NCBI RefSeq assembly: GCF_004005475.1
Contig: NZ_RZTZ01000001.1
Coordinates: 310,001-374,000 of the forward strand
Origin: Niallia taxi
Lineage (GTDB): Bacteria > Bacillota > Bacilli > Bacillales > Cytobacillaceae
Direction: 5' to 3'
Length of the DNA stretch: 64,000 nucleotides
Under the pieces are notes generated by a model. The model was given only the letters and a program-made list of their open reading frames with translations. It was not told the DNA's origin and ran no database searches. This document shows, in pieces, positions 8,433-16,690 of the stretch. Numbering within the stretch: the stretch's first letter is position 1; every line of letters starts with the position of its first letter. Position numbers and translations under genes: made by a program.

Positions 8433-8927
8433 ATGAGCCAAATTATCCAAGTAAAAGGGTTAGTCACTTTTCCAATTACTATTGATCCAAGTGTTTGGAT
8501 TTTTGATGACCGTAAGAAAACTAGTGAGGAAATATTCGCTCCTAGCCAAGCAAAATCTGAATTAGAGGCATATACGAAAGAGGTATCAAAACACTGGGAT
8601 CGCGAATTGCTTGAAGGCGCTCGATTACCTGAGAAACAGACAGAAACAAAAAAATTCAAAAAGCAAGAAATCCTGTCAGGCACTTTCTACATGCCGCTTG
8701 CTCCTTTTATTAAAAACGCTGAACCATTACAGGATGTACAGCAAATTGTCATTCATACAGCAAACAAGGAACAGGTTTACCCTCTTTCTGCCGTGGATGA
8801 GATGGTTCTCCTTTTCTGCAGAGACGGTAAGCCAATTCTTGATGAAGGTCCCATTTACTTATATTTTCAAAGTAAGGGTGCTGACGAGCCACCAATAAAA
8901 TCTATCACAGGCTTTGAATTAAGGTAA
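8433..8927 (+). CDS. ylaL: YlaL-like conserved protein of unknown function
   Basis: A 164-residue soluble protein with no signal peptide or membrane segment. It opens MSQIIQVKGLVTFPITIDPSVWIFDD, and a beta-rich pattern dominates the C-terminal half. Position between phoH (ylaK) and ylaN is that of B. subtilis ylaL, which has no assigned function; the assignment is mainly by position and length. ATG 8433 has GGAGAG six bases upstream. It is divergent from ylaN and convergent with phoH, from which it is separated by a strong hairpin at 9010-9059. Confidence 0.7.
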   Translation: MSQIIQVKGLVTFPITIDPSVWIFDDRKKTSEEIFAPSQAKSELEAYTKEVSKHWDRELLEGARLPEKQTETKKFKKQEILSGTFYMPLAPFIKNAEPLQDVQQIVIHTANKEQVYPLSAVDEMVLLFCRDGKPILDEGPIYLYFQSKGADEPPIKSITGFELR

Positions 8928-9009
8928 ATAAAGAGGATAATTCGCTCTGCTTATTATTATCAAGAATGCATCTTACGAACTTAACTAAGTACTGTTTAAA
9001 TTGTCATGC

Positions 9010-9059
9010 TGCGCTTTTTGACTAGATGCTAAAGACAGCATCTAGCCAAAGGTAGCGCA
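9010..9059. repeat. Long imperfect hairpin between convergent ylaL and phoH
   Basis: A perfect 9-bp core, CTAGATGCT with AGCATCTAG around a 6-base loop, is enclosed by an outer TGCGCT/AGCGCA stem, about 20 bp in all with mismatches. There is no U-run. On the minus strand it reads CTAGTCAAAAAGCGCA, similar to the junction motif of the repeat array at 11476-12098 (CTAGACA then GAAAAGCGCA), so it may be a minimal relative of that element or a bidirectional terminator. Confidence 0.5.
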
Positions 9060-9081
9060 TAAAAGCTGCCCAGCTCACTGC

Positions 9082-10422
9082 TTACAGCAAATCTGCAGCC
9101 AATTGAGCTAAACCAGAGCGCTCTCCCTTTACAAGCTTGACATGACCAGCAATCTGCTGATCTTTAAAACGCTCAACTACATAGGTTAGTCCATTGTTAA
9201 AGGCATCCAAATATGGATGGTCAATTTGTTCTGGGTCACCCATAAGGACGATTTTACTTCCTTCCCCCACTCGGGTTAGAATTGTCTTTACTTCATGCTT
9301 AGATAAGTTTTGCGCCTCATCAATGATAATAAATTGATCAGGTATGCTTCTTCCTCTTATATATGTCAGTGCCTCTACCTCTATAGATCCCATGCCGGCA
9401 AGGATTGCTTCTAGTTCTCCAGGCTTTTTCGTATTGAAAAGATATTCCAGATTATCAAAAATCGGCTGCATCCAAGGTCTCAGCTTTTCCTCCTTTTCAC
9501 CAGGAAGATACCCTAAGTCTTTCCCCATTGGTACAATCGGTCTTGCGACAAGAAGTTTTTTATAATCCCCATAATCCTCTGTTTGCATAAGCCCTGATGC
9601 TAATGCGAGCAATGTTTTCCCAGTCCCTGCTTTACCTATTAATGTAACTAAAGGTAAATCCTTTTTCAGCAGCAATTCAATTGCCATTGTCTGCTGAACA
9701 TTTCTAGGACGAATCCCCCAAATATGTTCATGGTCAAATATAAGCTTCTTCACATGCTTTCGCGATGCATCCACCATCGCCAATGCCGAGGAGGAGGATC
9801 CAAGCACGTCTTTAAGAAGGATGAATTGATTCGGGTAAAAAGCTCCCGTATTATACCCTGCCCCCAATTCTGATATGAGCAGCTGGCCTTTTTCGTAAAA
9901 CTTATTTAATATATCTAAGGTTACTTGTACATCTGTAAAACCCGTATAAAGGTGATCGTTCTCTACCACCCGGTCGCTCAAAAAATCTTCTGATTCAAGG
10001 CCGATTGCATCTGCCTTTACACGAACTAGTGTATCCTTGCTGACAAGTATGACAGTTCGTCCATCTGCTTTTTTCTCTTCCTCAAGAGACAAATTTTTAG
10101 CAACAGCTAAAATTCGATTATCATTTGTTTTCTCCACGAAAATTTCCTGTAGCTGATGAAAGGATCGATGGTTCAATTCGATTCGTAATGTACCGCCATT
10201 TTCGAGTGGTATTTTTTCATGCAGTTTTCCTGATTCTCTTAGATTGTCAATTAGTCTTGATATTTGTCTTGCATTCCTCCCTATTTCGTCCATGTAGCGT
10301 TTTTTGCTGTCTACTTCTTCTAAAACTACTGCTGGAATAACTACATCATTGTCTTCAAAAGAAAAAATGGAATAAGGGTCTTGTAACAAGACATTTGTAT
10401 CTAAAACATAAATTTTACTCAA
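9082..10422 (-). CDS. ylaK: PhoH family PIN-ATPase (YlaK)
   Basis: A 446-residue protein. An N-terminal PIN domain (residues 1-150, YVLDTNVLLQDP with Asp and the later NDNRILAVA acidic residue) is fused to a PhoH-type ATPase with Walker A G-K-A-G-T-G-K-T and Walker B FIIIDEAQN. PhoH2-type proteins are RNA helicase/ribonucleases by homology. The start is TTG 10422, seven bases after AGGAGG, giving MSKIYVLDTN in register with YlaK; the ATG at 10461 would include the ribosome binding site. It is convergent with ylaL and divergent from ylaJ. Confidence 0.93.
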   Translation of the reverse strand: MSKIYVLDTNVLLQDPYSIFSFEDNDVVIPAVVLEEVDSKKRYMDEIGRNARQISRLIDNLRESGKLHEKIPLENGGTLRIELNHRSFHQLQEIFVEKTNDNRILAVAKNLSLEEEKKADGRTVILVSKDTLVRVKADAIGLESEDFLSDRVVENDHLYTGFTDVQVTLDILNKFYEKGQLLISELGAGYNTGAFYPNQFILLKDVLGSSSSALAMVDASRKHVKKLIFDHEHIWGIRPRNVQQTMAIELLLKKDLPLVTLIGKAGTGKTLLALASGLMQTEDYGDYKKLLVARPIVPMGKDLGYLPGEKEEKLRPWMQPIFDNLEYLFNTKKPGELEAILAGMGSIEVEALTYIRGRSIPDQFIIIDEAQNLSKHEVKTILTRVGEGSKIVLMGDPEQIDHPYLDAFNNGLTYVVERFKDQQIAGHVKLVKGERSGLAQLAADLL

Positions 10423-10592
10423 ACTGATGCCTCCTGCTCTAAAAACGTCATAAGTTGCCAACTCTCCGATATCGGAAAGAACCTTGATAAAATATATGTT
10501 TTACCGAATAAAGATAGAAGATATTTTGCACAATAAACATGGAAAGCGTAAAAAAATTTTAGAGGAATCATCATACAAGGAGGTAATCCTGC

Positions 10593-11192
10593 ATGAAAAG
10601 AAGCATTTTATGCACTTGTCTTATACTGCTGCTAGCTGGCTGTTCAGCAAATGGTAATCACGAATCCCAAAATCACGATACGGACAACCATATAGCGAAT
10701 GTAAAGAATTCAACAATAAATGAAGTAAACCGAAAATCCGGTCAGGAAATTTCCGAGCGCCTCGTAACTTTAGCCACAAGCATCCCAAATGTTAATGATG
10801 CAACGGCAGTTGTTATCGGCAAATATGCCATCGTTGGAATTGACATTAAAGCGAACTTGGACCGCTCAGAAGTGGGGTCTATTAAGTACGCAGTAGCTGA
10901 AAGTCTTAAAAATGACCCTTATGGCGCAAATTCTATGATTGTCGCAGACCCAGATATTAATGCCCGCCTTGCAGAAATCGCAGATGACATAAAAGACGGA
11001 GAACCCGTCCAAGGCATATTCAATGAACTAGCAGACATAACAGGCAGATTGATCCCAGAGCTGCCAGCAGACATCATTAATAACGACCCAGGCAGCAACC
11101 TGAAGGTACCAGACAGTAAATTAAATCAAAACGAAAAGAACCAGCTAAAAGAAGACCAAGACGAACAATCCAACAACCACCTGAAAGACTAA
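10593..11192 (+). CDS. ylaJ: YlaJ, YhcN/YlaJ family sporulation lipoprotein
   Basis: A 199-residue protein with a signal peptide and lipobox LLAGC (Cys17), then a His/Asn-rich linker and a YhcN/YlaJ domain of about 100 residues. The domain has the alternating V-V-I-G-K-Y-A-I-V-G-I-D pattern and a D-P-x-I-x-A-R-L segment. The tail is hydrophilic and Gln/Asn/Asp-rich. The family is found on the spore membrane and affects germination or L-cysteine-related spore traits. An ideal AAGGAGG precedes the ATG. It lies 70 bases upstream of ylaI. Confidence 0.9.
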   Translation: MKRSILCTCLILLLAGCSANGNHESQNHDTDNHIANVKNSTINEVNRKSGQEISERLVTLATSIPNVNDATAVVIGKYAIVGIDIKANLDRSEVGSIKYAVAESLKNDPYGANSMIVADPDINARLAEIADDIKDGEPVQGIFNELADITGRLIPELPADIINNDPGSNLKVPDSKLNQNEKNQLKEDQDEQSNNHLKD

Positions 11193-11271
11193 AATTCGAT
11201 TCCATGCCACTTTTGTATTATAATAAGCCTATAATCAAATAAATACAGAACATTGATTAGAGGTGCACGTA

Positions 11272-11472
11272 TTGAAAGTGAAATGTGTTATATGCGATAA
11301 AATAGAAGATATTGAAGAAAACTCCTTTCAGGCAAAACGACTAAGAAACAGACCCATTCACACATACATGTGCAAAGAATGCGAAACAAGAATAACCCAA
11401 AACACCCAAAAACGAATCGACACCGGAAACTTCGTACTCTACAAAAGCAAAATAAAAGAAGAAGAATGGTAA
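11272..11472 (+). CDS. ylaI: YlaI, small zinc-ribbon protein (DUF2197)
   Basis: A 66-residue protein with two CxxC knuckles, KCVICD near residue 4 and YMCKECE near residue 33, consistent with a treble-clef or zinc-ribbon fold. The central AKRLRNRPIHTYMC block is conserved in the YlaI family. The start is TTG 11272, six bases after AGAGGTG; the GTG three codons upstream overlaps that site. Function is unknown. It lies downstream of ylaJ and immediately before the repeat array. Confidence 0.88.
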   Translation: MKVKCVICDKIEDIEENSFQAKRLRNRPIHTYMCKECETRITQNTQKRIDTGNFVLYKSKIKEEEW

Positions 11473-11475
11473 CCA

Positions 11476-11624
11476 GAAAAGCGCAGGGCGGCCGTTTAGC
11501 GGCGGAGAAACTGGAGGGCCTCGACTGAGATAAAGGAAACACGCTGAACGATAGGGAAGCGATGTTGACTTATCGCAGGGAGAGGACCGAAGTTTCGCAG
11601 ACGCTGGCCGACCGAAGCTAGACA
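11476..11624. repeat. Repeat unit 1 (variant with different core)
   Basis: The unit is 149 bp. It keeps the GAAAAGCGC left end and GCTAGACA right end, but its core (GGCCTCGACTGAGATAAAGG, then a CGATAG...CTTATCG pair) differs from units 2-5. It appears to be a second subfamily inserted at the same boundary motifs. Confidence 0.75.
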
Positions 11625-11628
11625 AACA

Positions 11629-11752
11629 GAAAAGCGCAGTGCGCCCGTTAATCGGCGACTAGCATAAGACGAAGAAGCCAAAGAGGTGCGGTTTTCACCT
11701 CATTGGCTTCTTTGGCTTATGACCTCGAGCAGCTGCCGCCTGGAGCTAGACA
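11629..11752. repeat. Repeat unit 2
   Basis: The unit is 124 bp. Its central hairpin pairs GAAGAAGCCAAaGAGGTG with CACCTCaTTGGCTTCTTTG between CATAAG and CTTATG. It is nearly identical to unit 4 in the core. Confidence 0.85.
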
Positions 11753-11756
11753 CCTC

Positions 11757-11879
11757 GAAAAGCGCAAGGCGGCGTTTAGCTGCGACCAGCATAAGACGAG
11801 ATGGCCAGTGAGGGGCGTATTCCCCCTCATTGGACAGCTTGGCTTATGACCTCGAGCAGCTGCCGCCTGGAGCTAGACA
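11757..11879. repeat. Repeat unit 3 (covarying core)
   Basis: The unit is 123 bp. Outer blocks match units 2 and 4, but the core is GAGATGGCCAGTGAGGGG against CCCCCTCATTGGACAGCTT. Both arms have changed together, so the fold is kept. Confidence 0.85.
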
Positions 11880-11883
11880 TATT

Positions 11884-12006
11884 GAAAAGCGCAAGGCGGC
11901 GTTTAGCGGCGACTAGCATAAGACGAAGAAGCCAAAGAGGTGCGGTTTTCACCTCATTGGCTTCTTTGGCTTATGACCTCGAGCAGCTGCCGCCTGGAGC
12001 TAGACA
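11884..12006. repeat. Repeat unit 4
   Basis: The unit is 123 bp. Its core is identical to unit 2, and it is followed after four bases by unit 5. Confidence 0.85.
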
Positions 12007-12010
12007 TATC

Positions 12011-12098
12011 GAAAAGCGCAGTGCGCCCGTCTATCGGCGACCAGCATATCCCAATAAGCCAAGGAGACACATTTTCATCTCCTTGGCTTATTCACGTT
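12011..12098. repeat. Repeat unit 5, truncated
   Basis: The left end GAAAAGCGCA is intact. The core hairpin is AATAAGCCAAGGAGA with TCTCCTTGGCTTATT. The right end (GGAGCTAGACA) is missing. Confidence 0.7.
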
Positions 12099-12182
12099 CA
12101 CTAAACAGTCCAACAAACCATAAACTTCCATAAAACCTTCCCTTCCTAACCCCCTTTTACCTCCCTAGAAACAAAACACAAC

Positions 12183-12216
12183 AAAAAGGACTGTTCCAAA
12201 CGGAACAGTCCTTTTT
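12183..12216 (-). terminator. Terminator of typA (bidirectional)
   Basis: A perfect 15-bp stem, AAAAAGGACTGTTCC 12183-12197 with GGAACAGTCCTTTTT 12202-12216, has a 4-base loop and U-runs on both strands. Confidence 0.95.
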
Positions 12217-12222
12217 CATCTA

Positions 12223-14058
12223 TTATTGCTCAGCAAGCTTTTTCTTTTTAGTTACACGCTCACGTTCTGATTTATCCAGGATTTTCTTACGAAGGCGGAT
12301 AGATTCAGGAGTTACTTCACAATACTCATCTTCATTCAAGTATTCTAAAGATTCTTCTAGTGTCATGATTCTTGGTTTTTTCATTGTTGCTGTTTGGTCT
12401 TTGTTAGCAGAGCGGATGTTTGTTGCTTGTTTCACTTTTGTGATATTAACAGTGATGTCATTTTCACGAGTGTGCTCTCCAACAATCATACCTTCATAGA
12501 TTTCTGTACCAGATTCTACGAAGATGATACCGCGGTCTTCTACTTGCATGATACCGTAAGTAGATGCTTTTCCTGATTCCATACTTACAAGAACACCTTG
12601 ACGTCTTCCGCCGACTTGGCCTGATGCCATTGGCTGATAGCTGTCAAATGTATGGTTAATGATTCCGTAACCGCGAGTAAGTGTCAAGAACTCAGTTGTA
12701 TAACCGATTAATCCACGTGCAGGCACGTTGAAAATCAAACGAACTTGACCGTTACCGTTGTTAATCATATCAAGCATTTCACCTTTGCGGGCACCGATTG
12801 ATTCCATTACGCTTCCAGTATGTTCTTCAGGTACATCGATTTGTACACGCTCAATTGGCTCACAACGAACGCCATCAATAGTACGTACGATTACTTCTGG
12901 TTTAGAAACTTGAAGCTCATAACCTTCACGACGCATGTTCTCAATAAGGATAGACAAATGCAATTCACCACGGCCAGATACAGTCCAAGCGTCAGGAGAA
13001 TCAGTGTTTTCTACACGTAAGCTAACATCTGTTTCCAATTGTGCACGAAGTCTTTCTTCAATTTTTCTTGAAGTTAGGTATTTACCTTCTCTACCTGCAA
13101 ATGGGCTGTTATTAACAAGGAATGTCATTTGCAATGTTGGCTCATCAATACGCAATACTGGTAATGCTTCTTGATGCTCAACAGGACATACTGTTTCCCC
13201 AACGTTAATGTCTTCCATTCCGGAAACGGCGATTAAATCACCAGCATAAGCTTCTTCTACTTCTTGTCTTTTCAGACCGAAGAAACCAAAAATTTTCGTT
13301 ACACGGAATTGTTTTACAGATCCATCAAGCTTCATTAAAGCAACTTGTTGACCTACTTTCATTGTTCCGCGGAATACACGGCCAATTCCGATACGTCCAA
13401 CATAGTCATTATAGTCAAGAAGAGATACTTGGAATTGAAGCGGCTCTTCTCTGTTATCAATTGGAGCTGGAATATGCTCAACAATTGCATCATATAATGA
13501 TTGCATGTTTTCATCTTGTTTCTCGTGATTTGTGCTTGCAGTTCCGTTAATAGCAGAAGCATAAATAACTGGGAACTCAAGTTGCTCTTCTGATGCATCA
13601 AGCTCGATGAACAAGTCAAGCACTTCGTCGATAACTTCTGTTGGACGTGCGAAATCACGGTCAATTTTGTTAACAACAACGATTGGTGTTAAGTTTTGCT
13701 CAAGAGCTTTCTTAAGCACGAAACGTGTTTGTGGCATACAGCCTTCATATGCATCGACAACAAGAAGTACACCGTCAACCATTTTCATGATACGTTCTAC
13801 TTCTCCACCGAAGTCAGCATGTCCTGGTGTATCCAAGATGTTGATTCGTGTATCTTTATATTGAATGGCAGTATTTTTTGCAAGGATTGTAATACCGCGT
13901 TCTCTTTCTAAATCGTTTGAATCCATTGCACGCTCATCTACATGTTCATTTGTACGAAATGTACCAGACTGTTTTAACAACTGGTCAACTAGTGTTGTTT
14001 TCCCATGGTCAACGTGGGCAATAATAGCGATATTACGAATATCTTCTCTAATCTTCAA
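12223..14058 (-). CDS. typA: Ribosome-associated GTPase TypA/BipA
   Basis: A translational GTPase of 611 residues. G-domain motifs are A-H-V-D-H-G-K-T-T, the switch region RERGITI, D-T-P-G-H and N-K-I-D. EF-Tu-like domain II and EF-G-like domains III and V follow, with the BipA-specific C-terminal domain. It acts on 50S assembly and stress or cold adaptation. The start is TTG 14058, eight bases after GTAGGAG, giving [20 protein letters not shown] in register with B. subtilis TypA. The neighbouring small genes ylaH and ylaF of B. subtilis are not found here. Confidence 0.97.
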   Translation of the reverse strand: MKIREDIRNIAIIAHVDHGKTTLVDQLLKQSGTFRTNEHVDERAMDSNDLERERGITILAKNTAIQYKDTRINILDTPGHADFGGEVERIMKMVDGVLLVVDAYEGCMPQTRFVLKKALEQNLTPIVVVNKIDRDFARPTEVIDEVLDLFIELDASEEQLEFPVIYASAINGTASTNHEKQDENMQSLYDAIVEHIPAPIDNREEPLQFQVSLLDYNDYVGRIGIGRVFRGTMKVGQQVALMKLDGSVKQFRVTKIFGFFGLKRQEVEEAYAGDLIAVSGMEDINVGETVCPVEHQEALPVLRIDEPTLQMTFLVNNSPFAGREGKYLTSRKIEERLRAQLETDVSLRVENTDSPDAWTVSGRGELHLSILIENMRREGYELQVSKPEVIVRTIDGVRCEPIERVQIDVPEEHTGSVMESIGARKGEMLDMINNGNGQVRLIFNVPARGLIGYTTEFLTLTRGYGIINHTFDSYQPMASGQVGGRRQGVLVSMESGKASTYGIMQVEDRGIIFVESGTEIYEGMIVGEHTRENDITVNITKVKQATNIRSANKDQTATMKKPRIMTLEESLEYLNEDEYCEVTPESIRLRKKILDKSERERVTKKKKLAEQ

Positions 14059-14219
14059 AAATTTCACTCCTACCTGAAATGTCTATCTCGTTTATCATTA
14101 GTTTACACATTATAACTGAGTCATTATACCATAGAAAATGTGATAAACCTAAAGTGTTTTTCGCTTTAATAAAAAAAATTAACAAAAAAACATATGTAAA
14201 CGGAAACATTTTTCATAAA

Positions 14220-14249
14220 TGAAAAAGACAGCAAAAAATTGCTGTCTTA
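14220..14249 (-). terminator. Terminator of the suhB-family gene
   Basis: A 10-bp stem, AAGACAGCAA 14225-14234 with TTGCTGTCTT 14239-14248, overlaps the stop codon and is followed by U-rich sequence. Confidence 0.85.
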
Positions 14250-15047
14250 CCATTGTCCATTTTGCAAATATTTCTGGAGTATCTCTTCATGCAGTTCTGG
14301 TTTAGATGCAAAAAATGAATTTTGTGTAAGCATATCAAGCTCTTCATTTCGAAGACTTGTTACTTTTCCGCCAAGCTCCTCGACCATTATCTTTCCTGCT
14401 GCGTAATCCCATGGAGACAGTCTGAGCGTTATATATGCATCCATTCGCCCTGCTGCTATATAAGCAAGCTCCAGACAAGCTGAACCAAAAGAACGAGTGC
14501 CTCTTGCATCCTTTGTTAGTGGGGAAAGATACTTCGGGTCGATTCTTTTGTTCTCCGTTACCCATGTTGCATTTAAGCCAATGATTGCTTCTTCTACTTT
14601 AACAGGAACTAACGGCTTCAATTTGGTTTCGTTCATATATACGCCATGTCCTTTTTTGACGTGGTATAGCTCGTCTGCGACAACATCGTAAATGAGACCA
14701 ATTTGACCGACTCCATTTTCATAGATTCCAATAGATACGGCAAAATCTCTTTGCATGTGGACGAAATTCATTGTTCCGTCAATCGGATCAATAATCCAAA
14801 CAATCCCTTCAAGATTCTCTACCCTTGAAGACATGCCTTCTTCTCCGAGAATATGATGATCTGGATACACCTCTTTAATTTTAGTTATAAAGTATTGCTC
14901 TGTTCCTTTATCGATTTCCGTCACCAAATCATTCTTATTAGACTTTGTTTCAACAACGAAGTCTTCGGAAAAGGACTTCTTGATTCTCTCTCCAGCTTCT
15001 TTAATCCAACGTTTCGCATATGTATCGACTTCTTCCCAATTTGTCAT
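14247..15047 (-). CDS. yktC: Inositol-1-monophosphatase family phosphatase (YktC/SuhB-like)
   Basis: A Mg-dependent sugar or inositol phosphate phosphatase, 266 residues. Metal-site motifs are L-G-E-E-G (Glu near residue 70), W-I-I-D-P-I-D-G-T-M-N-F and, toward the C-terminus, S-P-W-D-Y-A-A-G. All catalytic residues are intact. Substrate in Bacillus is broad (myo-inositol 1-phosphate, other sugar phosphates). The ATG at 15047 has AAGGA at eight bases; an upstream ATG (15065) would start within the leader and has no site. Gene order next to typA and yktA/B matches B. subtilis yktC. Confidence 0.92.
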   Translation of the reverse strand: MTNWEEVDTYAKRWIKEAGERIKKSFSEDFVVETKSNKNDLVTEIDKGTEQYFITKIKEVYPDHHILGEEGMSSRVENLEGIVWIIDPIDGTMNFVHMQRDFAVSIGIYENGVGQIGLIYDVVADELYHVKKGHGVYMNETKLKPLVPVKVEEAIIGLNATWVTENKRIDPKYLSPLTKDARGTRSFGSACLELAYIAAGRMDAYITLRLSPWDYAAGKIMVEELGGKVTSLRNEELDMLTQNSFFASKPELHEEILQKYLQNGQW

Positions 15048-15184
15048 CCAACTCATCCTTCTCATTTAGTAACAAACCATCATAAATTTTTTAACAGCTT
15101 ACCAAGCCCGAGTGCTTTTCTTTTATTTTTGCTTATCGCTATTTTATCATGCATGAAGAAATAAATTCCAATAAAAGCAAAACG

Positions 15185-15232
15185 AAAAAATCATAAATAA
15201 AACCGGGAGAAGGGTTTTATTTATGATTTTTA
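15185..15232 (-). terminator. Strong bidirectional terminator between suhB-family and small coiled-coil genes
   Basis: A perfect 17-bp stem (15188-15204 with 15213-15229), 8-base loop, and U-runs on both sides. It serves the small gene at 15242-15436. Confidence 0.92.
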
Positions 15233-15241
15233 AATGGTGTT

Positions 15242-15436
15242 TTATAGTGCCTTAAGTCTCAGAAGCTCCTGTCTAATCTTTTCAAGCTTTTGTTTGCTAG
15301 CTTTCTTTTGCATTTCATTGTTTTCATTGATTGCATCAAATAATGTAGCAAGCTCATAATCCATCTCTAATCTCAAAACGGCTTTTTTCTCATTTTCAAG
15401 TTTATTTTTTTTAGATGAATTTATTAATTGTTTCAC
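15242..15436 (-). CDS. Small charged coiled-coil protein, YkzI-like by position
   Basis: A 64-residue, highly charged helical protein with a leucine-heptad pattern (ASKQKLEKIRQELLRLKAL at the C-terminus). It starts at GTG 15436, nine bases after GAAGGGG; the ATG at 15457 would include that site. The position between yktB and yktC corresponds to ykzI in B. subtilis, but I cannot confirm sequence identity. No known function. It has its own strong terminator. Confidence 0.7.
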   Translation of the reverse strand: MKQLINSSKKNKLENEKKAVLRLEMDYELATLFDAINENNEMQKKASKQKLEKIRQELLRLKAL

Positions 15437-15753
15437 TGGACAGTACACCCCTTCCATCGACTTTGATTCTTTTATTTCTTATATATTATGTCGCTCTCCT
15501 TATCATTGGAACAAATATGTGCTATAACCTAGCCCCAGTCCAAAATCTTTCTCCAGCAGCAATATGTATGCTAAAATACGAATAAGTGGTACAAACAGCA
15601 GGTTTTCAAATAAACAGAAAGATGGATAAGAAAAGCTGATAAAGAGCAGTCTGTAAGTACTTACAACGCTCTCTAACTAAGCTGCTTCCCTACTACAATC
15701 TGTTTACCCTAATTAATAAGATATAAACGAGCAAAGGAGTTTCAAGAAGAACA
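15437..15753. promoter_or_regulatory. Divergent intergenic region with an operator-like palindrome
   Basis: This gap between the small coiled-coil gene and yktB holds a perfect 14-bp palindrome, TGTAAGTACTTACA (15652-15665), flanked by AGAGC (15644-15648) and GCTCT (15668-15672), which extends the inverted repeat. The site resembles a dimeric repressor operator; the regulator is unknown. No ORF is seen. Confidence 0.45.
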
Positions 15754-16368
15754 ATGAAATTTGACGGTTTTAATCAAAATGATTTCGAAACATTTACAAT
15801 AGATGGATTGGAAGAAAGAATGGAAGCAATCCAAACTCGTATCCAGCCTAAATTCAAAGAAATTGGACAGGAGCTGACAGACAGCCTGTCTGCAAAAATA
15901 GGCAGCGAAATGTTTTTGCATATTGCCAAACACGCACGCCGCACTGTTAACCCGCCAAAAGATACTTGGCTTGCAATTGCCGGAAATAAACGCGGTTATA
16001 AGCAGCATCCTCATTTTCAGCTAGGATTATTTGATGATCATGTGTTTATATGGCTTGCTTATATTTATGAGCTGCCGCACAAAAGCAGCATCGCCAATAC
16101 ATTTTTGGAAAACATCGATCAGTTTTCAACTGCTATTCCTAAGGATTTCGTTGTATCGATGGACCATATGAAAAAAGAGTCCTCCCCTATTACGGAAATT
16201 GACTTGGAGAAAACTTTAATAAGGTTCAGAGATGTTAAAAAGGCTGAATTCCTTGTTGGAAAACAAATCGCTGCAAATGATCCAATCTTAAAAGACGGAC
16301 AAAGGTTTGCTGAATTGGTGGAAAGCACATACGATACATTGCTGCCTTTCTATAAACTGTCCATATAA
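15754..16368 (+). CDS. yktB: YktB family protein (DUF1054)
   Basis: A 204-residue soluble protein of the DUF1054/YktB family. Its typical blocks are R-I-Q-P-K-F-K-E-I-G-Q-E-L, A-K-H-A-R-R-T-V-N-P-P-K-D-T-W-x-A and H-P-H-F-Q-L-G-L-F-D-D-H-V-F-I-W. Function is unknown. ATG 15754 has AGGAG about 14 bases away and a closer AAGAAGA. It is convergent with yktA, sharing a bidirectional terminator. A 14-bp palindrome lies about 90 bases upstream. Confidence 0.88.
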   Translation: MKFDGFNQNDFETFTIDGLEERMEAIQTRIQPKFKEIGQELTDSLSAKIGSEMFLHIAKHARRTVNPPKDTWLAIAGNKRGYKQHPHFQLGLFDDHVFIWLAYIYELPHKSSIANTFLENIDQFSTAIPKDFVVSMDHMKKESSPITEIDLEKTLIRFRDVKKAEFLVGKQIAANDPILKDGQRFAELVESTYDTLLPFYKLSI

Positions 16369-16370
16369 AT

Positions 16371-16413
16371 AAAAGAGGAAGAAAAACAATTTGTTTTTCT
16401 TCCTCTTTTTATT
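16371..16413 (+). terminator. Bidirectional terminator between yktB and yktA
   Basis: A stem of more than 15 bp (AAAAGAGGAAGAAAAAC with its complement) has a T-run on the plus strand and an A-run giving U on the minus strand. Confidence 0.9.
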
Positions 16414-16417
16414 TAAC

Positions 16418-16690
16418 TTACGGCATTTTTATTTTTGCTCCTGCCTCTGCTTCCTTCGCCTTTTTTATAGTGCGGTATGTAGAATAGCCGCTGCTTTCCT
16501 CAAATTCATCACATACATTCTTCTCTTGAGCTTTACCAGGAACAATTTTTTTGAAAACCTTATATTGCTCCATAAGTGCATCTTTTTCAATGCCCTTTTC
16601 ATAAGCCAATTCTATACATTCAAAAAACTTTACGACATCCACAATTTCTTCTGTAGTCCAATCAATATCTATCGGGTATTGGTATTCCAT
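16418..16690 (-). CDS. yktA: YktA family protein (UPF0223)
   Basis: A 90-residue acidic helical protein beginning MEYQYPIDIDWTTEEI, the UPF0223 signature, with a later FKKIVPGKAQEK and SSGYSTYRTIKKAKE block. Function is unknown; structures of the family show a small helical fold. Gene order (yktB, yktA, then speA) follows B. subtilis. It is convergent with yktB. Confidence 0.9.
   Translation of the reverse strand: MEYQYPIDIDWTTEEIVDVVKFFECIELAYEKGIEKDALMEQYKVFKKIVPGKAQEKNVCDEFEESSGYSTYRTIKKAKEAEAGAKIKMP

Larger units (their letters stand above)
11476..12098. repeat. Tandem array of five palindromic intergenic repeats
   Basis: Five head-to-tail units are bounded by GAAAAGCGC at the left and GGAGCTAGACA at the right (weaker in the first and last). 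Most carry CATAAG...CTTATG flanking a long central hairpin. Spacers of four bases separate the units. The terminal GGCGGC and GCCGCC blocks are also complementary. GC content is well above the surroundings. This kind of palindromic repeat, with GTCTAGCTCCAG-type ends, is common between genes in Bacillaceae; it is not a CRISPR array or an insertion sequence. Open frames across it are artefacts. No coding gene is seen from 11473 to 12222. Confidence 0.85.

Noticed and set aside
11476-12098. CRISPR array
   Set aside because: Spacers are 4 bases and the repeats are about 120 bp palindromes; no cas genes in the window.
11801-12133. 110-codon open frame on the plus strand
   Set aside because: It lies entirely within the palindromic repeat array, has no ribosome binding site and reflects repeat periodicity.
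13359-14077. Several antisense or out-of-frame ORFs within typA
   Set aside because: Shadow frames of a conserved gene without ribosome binding sites.
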